From positions 6,586,501-6,650,500 of the forward strand of contig NZ_AP019860.1 in the NCBI RefSeq assembly GCF_009002475.1: a stretch of 64,000 nt of DNA. Reading direction: 5' to 3'. Position numbers and translations under genes: made by a program. Source of the stretch: Candidatus Uabimicrobium amorphum. Its GTDB lineage: Bacteria; Planctomycetota; Uabimicrobiia; Uabimicrobiales; Uabimicrobiaceae. The notes beneath the pieces are model-generated. The model was given only the letters and a program-made list of their open reading frames with translations. It was not told where the DNA came from and did not search any database. Within the stretch, counting starts at the first letter, position 1; each line of letters begins with the position of its first letter. Positions 8,188-17,979 of the stretch are shown here, one piece after another.

Positions 8188-11100
8188 CTACTTCATTGCC
8201 GCTAATTCTACTATTCCCAGCTTGCTCTCTATTTGGGTTGGCTGATTTTGAGCCAGACAGTCAGTAAAGTAACGTCTTGCTTTTTGTTTCTCGCCATTAG
8301 CAATATAGTGTAGCCCAGCGTAATAATAAAACTTTGCTAATGTTTGTTGCCCCATTTGTTCCTTACCACCAAGCGCCAAAAGAACATCTTGTTCGGTAAT
8401 TTCACCGCGATAGAATTCGAGCATTTTCCATTCCAGGCGATTTTGGGCATGGATTTGTTTGCCGGTGGTGGCATTCCATAAACGAGTGTGGTTTTCCGTC
8501 GATGAAGTAAAATATTTGCCATCAGGGCTATATGACACAGCGTAGATGTAATTTGTATGGCCGGTCATTTTTTTGCTTACTTTGCCAGTAGATAGCTGCC
8601 ATAACCGTAAGAAGTAATCATCTGCTGAAGTAAGTAGAGCTTTACCATGGGGAGCAAAAGCGACATAGACCCAATCTTTATGATCTGTAAATTTATGGAT
8701 TTCTTTACCAGTTTTTGTATCCCAAATAATGGCAGTGCCATTTTCATCGCTAGAGGCCAGGAGTTTACCATCGGGGCTAAACGCTACGCTTATCACAGTT
8801 TTCTCATGAGAAAATTTATGGAGCAGTGTACCTTGGGTATTAAACACTTGCGCTGTATTATCTGCACTAGCTGAGGCAAAAATCTCTGCTGTCGGGCTAA
8901 AAGCCAGGGCCTTGATAGCATCCTGGTGTTTGTTTATACCAGCAATCTTTTTTCCGCTAGTGATCTCCCATAACTGTATTTTGCCATTACCATCGCCACT
9001 TGCCAGGTATTTGCCATTCTTTGAAAAAGCCACACGTTGTACCTGACTGTGTTTCCAGGAATGTGCTACTTTATTGGCAGAAGATAAATCGATTAATTTA
9101 ATTTCACCGTTGTCAAAAGCTAATGCGAAAAGCTTATTGTCATTAGCAAAGGCAAAATGGTTGATTTTTTTAGACATAGATATTTCTTGGACTAAGTCAC
9201 CGCTTTTTACATCGAAAAACATAATTTTCTGGTGATTGGCATCCATACCAGCAAGAATTTGACCATTGGGGCTAAAAATACCATCGCGTATTGGTAGAGT
9301 AGCGATATTTTTGTCTTCTTTGCATTCTTGGAGGATTTTATTATAGCGTTCTTGTTCCTTGCGGCGTTGGTAATGTGTAAGATGATGTAGGTATTTTTGG
9401 CTAACGGTTAGGGACTCTAGTTGCTGTGGGGTTAATCCTTGTAATAAGAGAGCGATATGCAGGTGAACTGCTGTGGATGAGATTTTTTGGCGCAGTTCTT
9501 CGGCTTTTTGTTTATTATTTTGCCAGGCATATAGTACCGCTGCTATTTGTATATCTTCGTTCTCTTGGGATTTTGCTAAAAGGTCTATGGCTTGTTTGGA
9601 AATAGTTTTGTTCTGTTGGTATTTTTGCTTAAGTTCACTTCCAAGATTACCAGCAAAATATGCCTCTACTTCACCTGGAGAATATTTCTCCAGTAATAGC
9701 TGTACTCGTTGAGAAGTATTTTGATTTGCTTTGGCTGCCAGTTCCTTTGCCTTTTGTTCATTTCCTAGCCAGGCATAGATAGCCGCTACAGTATTAAGTT
9801 CATCAGATTTTTGTGAACGTGATAGCAATAGTAGTTCTCTATTATTAATCTCACTTTTCTTTTCTTCGCTATAGATTTGCCATAATTTTGTATTAATACT
9901 ACCATCAAGAAAGCTCTCTACCTCTTTGGGAGAAAAATGTTCTAAGAGCAATTGAACGTGTAACTGTGTCTTTTTTTCAGCACTTGCAGCAAACTTTTCT
10001 GCAAGTGCTTTGTTTCCCAGCCAGGCATAAATTACTGCTACAGTTTCCAAGTGATCTTTTTCGGTAGATGCTGCTAATATTTTTAATTCACGTTTATCAA
10101 TAGAATCTATTTTCTCTTCCTGGTAAATATTTGATAATTTTTGATGGAATATTTTCACTACTGGTCGACCATCTTTAACTATTATTTCTACTTCTTGGGG
10201 AGAGAATCCTTTTAGCAATAGTTTTACCCTCATTTGTGTATTCTTAGAACCTTTTTTGGCATATTTTTTTGCTTCCAACTTCTTCTGTTGCAAAGTATAG
10301 ATAACCGCTATAGTATCAATATAGTCTTTACGGGTGAAGTTGCTCAAGTATTCCAGGTCTTTTTGTTTTATATTAGAGATATTTTTATTTAGATATGCCT
10401 GCCATAGTTTTTGATTGATGCCATAGGCTTTTTCATCTGTCCAAGGATAATTCGTGTGGAAATATTCTTTGCTTTGCCATAGATATCTAGTTTCTTGTTT
10501 TTCTAATTTCATATTGTTATTTACATGAAAGAAAAATAACGATTCTGTAATTTCTTGGGGATTTTTTTCTAGAGCGATATTAAATAACCAGGTAGCAAAT
10601 GATTTCTTGGGATGAAATGGCTTTTTATTTTGTTTCATCCACAATAAACGGTTTTTGGTAAAGCTTGTAATTTCTTTCCCTGTAGCTAAATCCCATAATC
10701 TCACTGTCTCGTCAAGTGATCCAGAAGCAAGAGTTTTTCCATCTGGACTAAATGCTACTGATTTGACATCATCAGCATGTCCAGTAATCTTAGTGATTTC
10801 TTTCTCTGTAGCTACATCCCATAATCTCACTGAGTAGTCTTTATGTTCATCATTGCTAAATTTAGAATTACCAGAGCAAGAAGCAAAAGTTTTTCCATCT
10901 GGACTAAATGCTACTGAATTGACACGAGAAGTATGTCCAGTAATCTTAGTGATTTCTTTCCCTGTAGCTACATCCCATAATCTCACTGTCTTGTCACCTG
11001 ATCCAGAAGCCAGTGCTTTGCCATCGGGACTGAATGCTACTAACCATACAGAATAAGTATGCCCGGTAATTTTCGTTATTTGTTTACCTGTAGCTACATC

Positions 11101-14100
11101 CCATAATCTCACTGTCCTGTCAACAGATCCAGAAGCAAGAGTTTTTCCATCTGGACTGAATGCTACTGAATTGACACGAGAAGCATGTCCAGTCATTTTT
11201 GCTATTTCTTTACCGCTAGCAACATCCCATAACCGTACTGTTTTATCATCCGATCCAGAAGCAATAGTTCTACCATTGGGACTGAATACTACTGAATTTA
11301 TACGATCAGTATGTCCAGTAATTTCTGTTATCTCTTTACCTGTATCAATATCCCATAATAGCACTGTTTTGTCTATAGATCCAGAAGTAAGAGTTTTACC
11401 ATCGGGACTGAATGCTACTGAGTTGACATTAAAATGTTTAGTAATTTTTGTTATTAGTTTACCAGTAGCGACATCCCATAATCTCACTGTCCCCTCAACT
11501 GTTCCTCCAGAAGCGATTGTTTTTCCATCAGGGCTGAAGGCTACTGATTTTACAGGGCGAGTATGCCCAGTAATTTTTCTTATCTGTTTACCGCTGGTAA
11601 CATCCCATAATCTCACTGTCTTGTCATCTGAGCCAGAAGCCAGTGTTTTACTATTGGGACTAAACGCTACTGAGTTTACACGATTAGTGTGTCCAGTAAT
11701 TTTATGTATTTTTTTCCCTGTAGCTACATCCCATAATCTCACTGTCTTGTCATCTGAGCCAGAAGCCAGTGTTTTTCCATCTGGACTGAATGCTACTGAT
11801 TTTACATGATTAGTGTGTCCAGTAATCTTAGTGATTTCTTTCCCTGTAGCAACATCCCATAATCTTACTGAGCCACCACCAGGTCCTCCCAAACCGGGTG
11901 TGTTGCAACCCCCAGATGCAGAAGCAAGAGTTTTGCCATCGGGGCTGAAGGCTACTGATAATACAGGATAAGTATGCGCGGTAATTGTAGTTATTTCTTT
12001 ACCGCTGGTAACATCCCACAATCTCACTGTACAATCTTTATATTTCCGTGTTTGTATGTTGTAACCCCCAGATGCAGAAGCAAGAGTTTTGCCATCGGGA
12101 CTGAATGCTACTGAGTTGACATCATTAGCATGTCCAGTAATTTTTGTTATTAGTTTACCAGTAGCGACATCCCATAATCTCACTGTGTTATCCTCAGAGC
12201 CAGAAGCCAGAGTTTTGCCATCGGGGCTGAAGGCTACTGATAAGACAGAATAAGTATGTCCAGTAATCTTATGTATTTCTTTCCCTGTAGCAACATCCCA
12301 TAATCTCACTGTCGCGTCATCTGATCCAGAAGCAAGAATTTTTCCATCGGGGCTAAACGCTACTGAATTTACACGATTAGTGTGTCCAGTAATCTTATGT
12401 ATTTCTTTCCCTGTAGCTACATCCCATAATCTCACTGTCGCGTCAGATCCAGAAGCAAGAATTTTTCCATCGGGGCTGAAGGCTACTGATAAGACAGAAT
12501 AAGTATGTGCATGCACGGTAATTGTAGTTATTTCTTTCCCTGTAGCAACATCCCATAATCTCACTGTCTTGTCACCTGATCCAGAAGCCAGAGTTTTACC
12601 ATTGGGACTAAACGCTACTGAATTTACACGATTAGTGTGTCCAGTAATTTTATGTATTTTTTTCCCTGTAGCTACATCCCATAATTTTACTGAGCCACCA
12701 TCAGGTCCTCCCAAACCAAATATGTTTCCTGCACCAGAAGCAATAGTTTTGCCATCGGGGCTGAAGGCTACTGATAAGACAGAAGCAGTATGTTCGGTAA
12801 TTGTAGTTATTTCTTTCCCTGTAGCAACATCCCATAATCTTACTGAGCCACCATCAGGTCCTCCCAAACCAAATATGTTTCCTGCACCAGAAGCAATAGT
12901 TTTGCCATCGGGGCTGAAGGCTACTGATAAGACAGAAGCAGTATGTTCGGTAATTGTAGTTATTTCTTTACCGCTGGTAACATCCCACAATCTCACTGTA
13001 CAATCTTTATATTTCTTTGTTCGTATGTTGTAACCCCCAGATGCAGAAGCCAGAGTTTTGCCATCGGGGCTGAAGGCTACTGATAAGACAGAAGCAGTAT
13101 GTTCGGTAATTGTAGTTATTTCTTTACCGCTGGTAACATCCCACAATCTCACTGTACAATCTTTATATTTCTCTGTTCGTATGTTGTAACTCCCAGATGC
13201 AGAAGCCAGTGTTTTGCCATCAGGACTGAATGCTACTGAGTTTACACGATCAGTATGTCCAGTAATCTTAGTGATTTCTTTCCCTGTAGCTACATCCCAT
13301 AATCTCACTGTCTCGTCAAGTGATCCAGAAGCCAGTGTTTTACCATCAGGACTGAATGCTACTGACCATACAGAATAAGTATGCCCGGTAATTTTCGTTA
13401 TTTGTTTACCTGTAGCTACATCCCATAATCTCACTGTCCTGTCAACAGATCCAGAAGCAAGAGTTTTTCCATCAGGACTGAATGCTACTGAGTTGACATA
13501 GGAAGTGTGCCCAGTAATCTTATGTATTTCTTTCCTTGTAACTATATCCCATAATACCACTGTTGTGTCATGTGATCCCGAAGAAGCAAGAGTTTTTCCA
13601 TCTGGACTGAAGGCTAATGATCTTATACCTTTAGTATGCCCGGTAATTTTCGTTATTTCTTTCCCTGTAACTATATCCCATAATCTCACTGTCCTGTCAG
13701 ATCCAGAAGCAAGAGTTTTTCCATCTGGACTGAATGCTACTGAGTTGACATCATTAGCATGTCCAGTAATTTTTGTTATTAGTTTACCAGTAGCGACATC
13801 CCATAATCTCACTGTCTCGTCAACTGATCCAGAAGCAAGAGTTTTTCCATCTGGACTGAATGCTACTGATCTGACCCAAGAAGTATGTCCAGTAATCTTA
13901 GTGATTTCTTTCCCTGTAGCTACATCCCATAATGCCACTGTTGTGTCATGTGATCCCGAAGCGAAAGTTTCTCCATCTGGACTAAATGCTACTGAATTGA
14001 CAGAGTCAGTATGCCCGGTAATCTTATGTATTTCTTTCCCTGTAGCTACATCCCATAATCTCACTGTGTAGTCTTTATGTTCATCATTGCTAAAATTAGA

Positions 14101-16707
14101 ATTACCAGAGCAAGAAGCAAAAGTTTTTCCATCTGGACTAAATGCTACTGAATTGACTTCGGAAGTATGTCCAGTAATCTTATGTATTTCTTTCCCTGTA
14201 GCTACATCCCATAATCTCACTGTTTTGTCACGTGATCCAGAAGCAAGAGTTTTTCCATCTGGACTAAATGCTACTGAATTGACTTCGGAAGTATGTCCAG
14301 TAATCTTATGTATTTCTTTCCCTGTAGCTACATCCCATAATCTCACTGTTTTGTCACGTGATCCAGAAGCAAGAGTTTTTCCATCTGGACTAAATGTTAC
14401 TGAATTGACAGAATAAGTATGTCCAGTAATCTTATGTATTTCTTTCCCTGTAGCTACATCCCATAATCTCACTGTCTTGTCATCTGATCCAGAAGCAAGA
14501 GTTTTTCCATCTGGACTAAATGCTACTGAATTGACTTCGGAAGTATCTCCATATACAGGTGATCTCCAAATTTCTTTTCTTTGTAAAAACGCCAATCGCA
14601 CAAAGCCCTTCGCTCTTTCCCTAAGAACACCAACGCCCTTTAAGTCTTTGATATAATGAAGAGCTTTTCCCGCATATGTGCCACATTCTCGATAAGCTTG
14701 TTCTTGTTTCATATAAGTCTTAGAATTTATCTCAACTTCATCTAGTGATTTCGGATAAACTTCATCAGCTTTTACCATCAAAATATTATAATTTTCTATT
14801 TTGTTCTTGTATTCCAATAACAATTTCCAGCCATCGTTATATAACCTATGGTAGTCTCTTTGGATATCTCCCCAATATTTCATTTGTATTTTAGGGTCAC
14901 TGGCTAGCGGTTTTTCATTAAACAACAGCTTAAGTCGATTTTCTCTCTCTTGTACCAAAGGAGGCAATACCCCTTCGGGCAATTGAACTGCCTTATCCTT
15001 TTTCTTCTCCGGCCATTCTTTTTTCAGCATTCCCACATAAATCCCCATTTGTTTTACTGCATCAACTGTGGCATAAGGATGCAGATAGCCCAATATTAAC
15101 GCAGTGTCTTCGCGAATTTCTCCATTTTTGCTTGCCTCTTTTAACTCAAATTCTAATAATTTTGTCAATGGCTCAATCACTTGTGAAAAATTACGTATAT
15201 CCTTATCACCATACTCTCTGGCCATATGTAGCAAAAATTTTAATGCCGGCTTAAGCGAAAGCACAGGTTCATCCTTGTCGAGCATATGAATCATATGAGG
15301 AATGACATTTTGCACCAGCGGCGATTGAAGATCTTGTCTCTGGCTAAAGATAAATTTTTCCAGTGCTTCACAAGCCGAACGGCGTAAATCCGTATAATCT
15401 TTATCGGTTAAATATAAATTTGATAATAATTTAGGGTTAAGGACTTTGCGCGCAGCAGGGAAAAACATAAAGTCGCCATTGCCGTAAATGGCTTCATAAC
15501 GCGGTGCCTGAGAAGCTCCGATACGTTTGTCATTAATCAAAGTATCGGTCATATGGTAGCCAAGCTGTGAGGTTAAAATTGTCCCATCAGCGCGCCCTAC
15601 TAATCCATAGAGGGCTTTTAAAAATACTGCTGTAAAAGGAGAATGACCGCGACTATCTTTAAATTTCTGGGCATATACCGTCGATGCCTCATCCAATTTA
15701 TCAGCCACTACTTCATCTTCCGCTCCGGCGGTAATCACCTGAAAAACTCGGCGATGAAATACCCTACCTAGATTATCGCCACCATGAGCAATAAAGGAAT
15801 TCTTTGCTATCTCTGGAAATTGAGGTTGGTATTTGCCTTCCAATAACGAACCACTAAAGCAGCTGTCAAGTACCATCAATGTATGGCGAGCACCAAAGGA
15901 TTCTAGTTTTTCAGCAATTTCCTTTAATGAAATCATGCTTTCTTCTACTGGTTTTCCCTCTGCATCGTTATGACTATCTGCAGCTACAATGTAGCCAGGA
16001 ATACCATGACCAGCATAGTAAAAGAATAAAGCGTCTCCAGGTTTTACCTTTTTCTTTAGTTCTTTTAGACATTTCTCCAGCGTCTCTTTGGTAACTCTAT
16101 TTGTAGTTCTATCAATTTTCCATTTCACATTTCCCTGTTTTACAGCAGGCTCTTTATCAACAAGCAAAACAATATTTTTAAACTGATAGCGCAAATCCAA
16201 AACCTCTGCCACTTCTGCTGCATCGAAATTAGGTCCTTTTAGATCTGTAAAGTGATCATATTCATCAATTCCAATAACCAGTGCATGGCATTTGTTATAT
16301 TTCAAACCGGTAGAGAAGTCTCTACTCTGGCCAAGTATGCTTATTCCACCTAAGTTTACATTTGAGAAAGTAGCACGTTGTTTTTGCTTGGCGTTTTTAC
16401 GTGTTTGTTTTATTGGAGAGTTATTTTCTATTGAAACTGATAAGCCAATGTCTCTGAGTGCCTTAGTTGCCGATAAAATTAATTCGTCATCATTTTTATC
16501 TACCGCTTCTTTCCATATTTTTTTTAGAATAACAAGGCTTGATTTTGCTTCCGTTCCGATTTTTTGTAACTCTTTTATCGCCTGTATTTTTTGTTTTCTA
16601 TCCTGGCTTTGTAATTGATCTATCCATTTTTGGATAGTATTTTGTGAATCATTTTCAGCAACTGAAAACAAAACAAATATAAAAAAAACAATCGCAAATC
16701 TTTTCAT
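8188..16707 (-). CDS. secreted caspase-fold peptidase with giant WD40 array
   Basis: About 2,839 residues. The start is placed at the ATG of MKRFAIVFFIFVLFSVAE (GGGAG upstream), which gives a signal peptide; an ATG at 16737 is possible. A HEAT-like segment comes first. A C14 caspase domain follows (about 140-400) with catalytic His in FYYAGHGIPG and Cys in LDSCFSGS, so it should be active. A helical region ends in RECGTYAGKALHYIK and LRERAKGF, then 29 WD40 units (about 720-2015). After this come a WLFNIALEKN...RYLW segment, four 80-residue YAWLGN modules (about 2095-2435), and a second, diverged seven-unit WD40 propeller with a TPR-like tail. It probably acts outside the cytoplasm as a sensor or scaffold-controlled protease, though substrates are unknown. 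The flanking modules are shared with the kinase at 51613 and the HEAT protein at 1-2312. Confidence 0.92.
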   Translation of the reverse strand: MKRFAIVFFIFVLFSVAENDSQNTIQKWIDQLQSQDRKQKIQAIKELQKIGTEAKSSLVILKKIWKEAVDKNDDELILSATKALRDIGLSVSIENNSPIKQTRKNAKQKQRATFSNVNLGGISILGQSRDFSTGLKYNKCHALVIGIDEYDHFTDLKGPNFDAAEVAEVLDLRYQFKNIVLLVDKEPAVKQGNVKWKIDRTTNRVTKETLEKCLKELKKKVKPGDALFFYYAGHGIPGYIVAADSHNDAEGKPVEESMISLKEIAEKLESFGARHTLMVLDSCFSGSLLEGKYQPQFPEIAKNSFIAHGGDNLGRVFHRRVFQVITAGAEDEVVADKLDEASTVYAQKFKDSRGHSPFTAVFLKALYGLVGRADGTILTSQLGYHMTDTLINDKRIGASQAPRYEAIYGNGDFMFFPAARKVLNPKLLSNLYLTDKDYTDLRRSACEALEKFIFSQRQDLQSPLVQNVIPHMIHMLDKDEPVLSLKPALKFLLHMAREYGDKDIRNFSQVIEPLTKLLEFELKEASKNGEIREDTALILGYLHPYATVDAVKQMGIYVGMLKKEWPEKKKDKAVQLPEGVLPPLVQERENRLKLLFNEKPLASDPKIQMKYWGDIQRDYHRLYNDGWKLLLEYKNKIENYNILMVKADEVYPKSLDEVEINSKTYMKQEQAYRECGTYAGKALHYIKDLKGVGVLRERAKGFVRLAFLQRKEIWRSPVYGDTSEVNSVAFSPDGKTLASGSDDKTVRLWDVATGKEIHKITGHTYSVNSVTFSPDGKTLASGSRDKTVRLWDVATGKEIHKITGHTSEVNSVAFSPDGKTLASGSRDKTVRLWDVATGKEIHKITGHTSEVNSVAFSPDGKTFASCSGNSNFSNDEHKDYTVRLWDVATGKEIHKITGHTDSVNSVAFSPDGETFASGSHDTTVALWDVATGKEITKITGHTSWVRSVAFSPDGKTLASGSVDETVRLWDVATGKLITKITGHANDVNSVAFSPDGKTLASGSDRTVRLWDIVTGKEITKITGHTKGIRSLAFSPDGKTLASSGSHDTTVVLWDIVTRKEIHKITGHTSYVNSVAFSPDGKTLASGSVDRTVRLWDVATGKQITKITGHTYSVWSVAFSPDGKTLASGSLDETVRLWDVATGKEITKITGHTDRVNSVAFSPDGKTLASASGSYNIRTEKYKDCTVRLWDVTSGKEITTITEHTASVLSVAFSPDGKTLASASGGYNIRTKKYKDCTVRLWDVTSGKEITTITEHTASVLSVAFSPDGKTIASGAGNIFGLGGPDGGSVRLWDVATGKEITTITEHTASVLSVAFSPDGKTIASGAGNIFGLGGPDGGSVKLWDVATGKKIHKITGHTNRVNSVAFSPNGKTLASGSGDKTVRLWDVATGKEITTITVHAHTYSVLSVAFSPDGKILASGSDATVRLWDVATGKEIHKITGHTNRVNSVAFSPDGKILASGSDDATVRLWDVATGKEIHKITGHTYSVLSVAFSPDGKTLASGSEDNTVRLWDVATGKLITKITGHANDVNSVAFSPDGKTLASASGGYNIQTRKYKDCTVRLWDVTSGKEITTITAHTYPVLSVAFSPDGKTLASASGGCNTPGLGGPGGGSVRLWDVATGKEITKITGHTNHVKSVAFSPDGKTLASGSDDKTVRLWDVATGKKIHKITGHTNRVNSVAFSPNSKTLASGSDDKTVRLWDVTSGKQIRKITGHTRPVKSVAFSPDGKTIASGGTVEGTVRLWDVATGKLITKITKHFNVNSVAFSPDGKTLTSGSIDKTVLLWDIDTGKEITEITGHTDRINSVVFSPNGRTIASGSDDKTVRLWDVASGKEIAKMTGHASRVNSVAFSPDGKTLASGSVDRTVRLWDVATGKQITKITGHTYSVWLVAFSPDGKALASGSGDKTVRLWDVATGKEITKITGHTSRVNSVAFSPDGKTFASCSGNSKFSNDEHKDYSVRLWDVATEKEITKITGHADDVKSVAFSPDGKTLASGSLDETVRLWDLATGKEITSFTKNRLLWMKQNKKPFHPKKSFATWLFNIALEKNPQEITESLFFFHVNNNMKLEKQETRYLWQSKEYFHTNYPWTDEKAYGINQKLWQAYLNKNISNIKQKDLEYLSNFTRKDYIDTIAVIYTLQQKKLEAKKYAKKGSKNTQMRVKLLLKGFSPQEVEIIVKDGRPVVKIFHQKLSNIYQEEKIDSIDKRELKILAASTEKDHLETVAVIYAWLGNKALAEKFAASAEKKTQLHVQLLLEHFSPKEVESFLDGSINTKLWQIYSEEKKSEINNRELLLLSRSQKSDELNTVAAIYAWLGNEQKAKELAAKANQNTSQRVQLLLEKYSPGEVEAYFAGNLGSELKQKYQQNKTISKQAIDLLAKSQENEDIQIAAVLYAWQNNKQKAEELRQKISSTAVHLHIALLLQGLTPQQLESLTVSQKYLHHLTHYQRRKEQERYNKILQECKEDKNIATLPIRDGIFSPNGQILAGMDANHQKIMFFDVKSGDLVQEISMSKKINHFAFANDNKLFALAFDNGEIKLIDLSSANKVAHSWKHSQVQRVAFSKNGKYLASGDGNGKIQLWEITSGKKIAGINKHQDAIKALAFSPTAEIFASASADNTAQVFNTQGTLLHKFSHEKTVISVAFSPDGKLLASSDENGTAIIWDTKTGKEIHKFTDHKDWVYVAFAPHGKALLTSADDYFLRLWQLSTGKVSKKMTGHTNYIYAVSYSPDGKYFTSSTENHTRLWNATTGKQIHAQNRLEWKMLEFYRGEITEQDVLLALGGKEQMGQQTLAKFYYYAGLHYIANGEKQKARRYFTDCLAQNQPTQIESKLGIVELAAMK
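10650..14560 (-). repeat. 29-unit WD40-coding tandem repeat array
   Basis: Tandem units of about 126 bp each encode VNSVAFSPDGKTLASGS followed by a TVRLWDVATGKEI-type strand. Units are nearly identical in DNA over long stretches, and unusual loop insertions recur in distant units. An NDEHKDY insert occurs in units 4 and 28, a KYKDC insert in units 11, 12 and 19, and a GLGGP insert in units 13, 14 and 20. This shows block duplication or gene conversion. The repeat creates long spurious open frames on the plus strand (for example 11171-11809). Copy number should be regarded as assembly-sensitive. Confidence 0.9.
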
Positions 16708-16806
16708 TTCACAACTCCCAAGAAAAACAGCTCTCAATTTATCAAGAATATCCTACCAAAATATTCCAAAACGACGCAAGAGTTTGCTACTTAGAGATTA
16801 CCTTTC

Positions 16807-16845
16807 TAAAAAAATAAGGGACTACAATACTAAATTGCAGCCCCT
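16807..16845 (-). terminator. intrinsic terminator for the 17 kb minus-strand transcript
   Basis: On the minus strand GGGGCUGCAAU, loop UUAGU, AUUGUAGUCCC forms 11 pairs, two of them G-U. UUAUUUUUUU follows. The G-U pairs exist only in the minus-strand RNA, so it serves transcription arriving from the caspase-like gene at 17197-17967. Confidence 0.75.
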
Positions 16846-16869
16846 TGAGTAGTTCAAAGTAATATAGTT

Positions 16870-16932
16870 TTATTTCTTTAGATCACTTAACTCTGCTTGA
16901 GCCAGAAAATCTTCAATCGCTTTATTTTTGTG
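16870..16932 (-). pseudogene. possible remnant of a coding tail
   Basis: Just before the terminator, the minus strand reads HKNKAIEDFLAQAELSDLKK and a stop. In the same frame and further upstream it reads NNIAIDRANKYKK, interrupted by two stops. The residue composition looks coding, but there is no start. It may be the decayed end of a gene that once closed this transcript. Weak evidence. Confidence 0.2.
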
Positions 16933-16978
16933 TTACCAAAACTACTTTTTATATTTATTTGCTCGATCAATGGCAATA

Positions 16979-17200
16979 TTATTCCACCGTGGCACTAAAA
17001 AAACTTCCCTTTTTTGCATGGAAGCCCTTCTTGAGCAAAACAGAACCTTTGGTTTTAAATGAGACAACTTCATCTTCTCGAACACAAAATTTCCCACCAG
17101 CCTCGACACTTTCTACGGCAAAATATTCTGGTTTTTTCTTCTTAACATCTTCAAATAAAAAAACCTTGGCAATACTTGTTGTACCACGCCCACCGGCTAA
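16979..17200 (-). pseudogene. frameshifted C-terminal domain of the caspase-like gene
   Basis: At the stop of the 17197-17967 gene (TGT TTT TAG), the -1 frame continues as LAGGRGTTSIAKVFLFEDV and ends SVLLKKGFHAKKGSFFSATVE, 73 residues, with no stop until 16979. The KKGFHAKKGSFFSA segment looks like the LKPGFHAKSGSxFxA motif I recall from C-terminal domains of many secreted Bacteroidetes-type proteins ('coathanger' type). The junction is a run of five T. It is either a real or sequencing single-base indel, or a site of -1 translational slippage (G TTT TTA). The nearby terminator lies 134 bases beyond this stop, consistent with the longer gene being the original one. Confidence 0.6.
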
Positions 17201-17967
17201 AAACAGTGTTTTGAAATATCTAAAACATACTGTGGGTGTTGTTTCTTATATTTTTTCAAAACTCTTGATATTGCCATTTCCATGACCTCGCGCCAACTGG
17301 TATCATCTGCGTAAGCTCTTTTTTTTAGGCTCGCAAGGAAAGCATTGGTAAAAGCTCCACCGGTTACCGGGCCATACGAAAATTGTCCGGGTTCACAGCC
17401 TGTGGCAATGATCGTTCCTTCTGTTTCATAAAACAATTTGTGGTAATTTTTTCGAACATTCTCTTTCGATAAACTAAAAAATATTTCATCTTCTTTGGGA
17501 TCTTGAAACGAATAGTTATTGCAGCAATCTGCGATAACTATAATAGAGAAAACATCTTTTTTTTCTAACAGCTCAACAATGTAAGATAGTCTTGGATAGT
17601 CTTTCCCTACAACTAATCTAGGTAACTTGTCAAGGGAACCCGCAAATGTTAATTTATCTGCGGCTCCTCCATGGCCAGAGTAGTAAAACAGAATGGTATC
17701 AGAGCCACTCGCTTCTAAGTTAGCAATAGAATCAAAGATAAAATCTTTTGTAAAGTTCTTCTTGATTCCCTCATAATACTCGCCTTTTTCTAATCCAGAA
17801 TACTTAACGATTCTATCTCTTTCTTTCTTCATATTTTTTCTATCTTTTTCACAACCTTCTCCGATGCTTTCGTCTTCTACGTCTATGATAGAAATCATGT
17901 GTAATTTTTGAGCTGTAGTGTTTATCGAAAATAAAAACAATAACAAAAATAAAGATAAATACTTCAT
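17197..17967 (-). CDS. secreted caspase-like (C14) peptidase
   Basis: About 256 residues. The ATG at 17967 has GGAG six bases upstream and opens a signal peptide (MKYLSLFLLLFLFSINTTAQ). The domain that follows is caspase-like. The catalytic His is in ILFYYSGHGG, after the usual hydrophobic strand, and the Cys is in IIVIADCCNN. Later ATGCEPGQFSYGPVTGGAFTNAFL resembles the substrate-pocket segment of C14 family members. It should be an active cysteine peptidase, exported from the cytoplasm. It lies upstream of, and on the same strand as, the caspase-WD40 giant but ends in its own terminator. A further domain appears to have been lost by frameshift. Confidence 0.85.
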   Translation of the reverse strand: MKYLSLFLLLFLFSINTTAQKLHMISIIDVEDESIGEGCEKDRKNMKKERDRIVKYSGLEKGEYYEGIKKNFTKDFIFDSIANLEASGSDTILFYYSGHGGAADKLTFAGSLDKLPRLVVGKDYPRLSYIVELLEKKDVFSIIVIADCCNNYSFQDPKEDEIFFSLSKENVRKNYHKLFYETEGTIIATGCEPGQFSYGPVTGGAFTNAFLASLKKRAYADDTSWREVMEMAISRVLKKYKKQHPQYVLDISKHCF

Positions 17968-17979
17968 ACGTTTCTCCAA

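Noticed and set aside
10655..14416. Series of plus-strand open frames up to 212 codons through the WD40 array
   Set aside because: They are the antisense of near-identical repeats, repeating TSHNLTV...SGLNATELT. They lack start signals and exist only because the repeat has no antisense stops.
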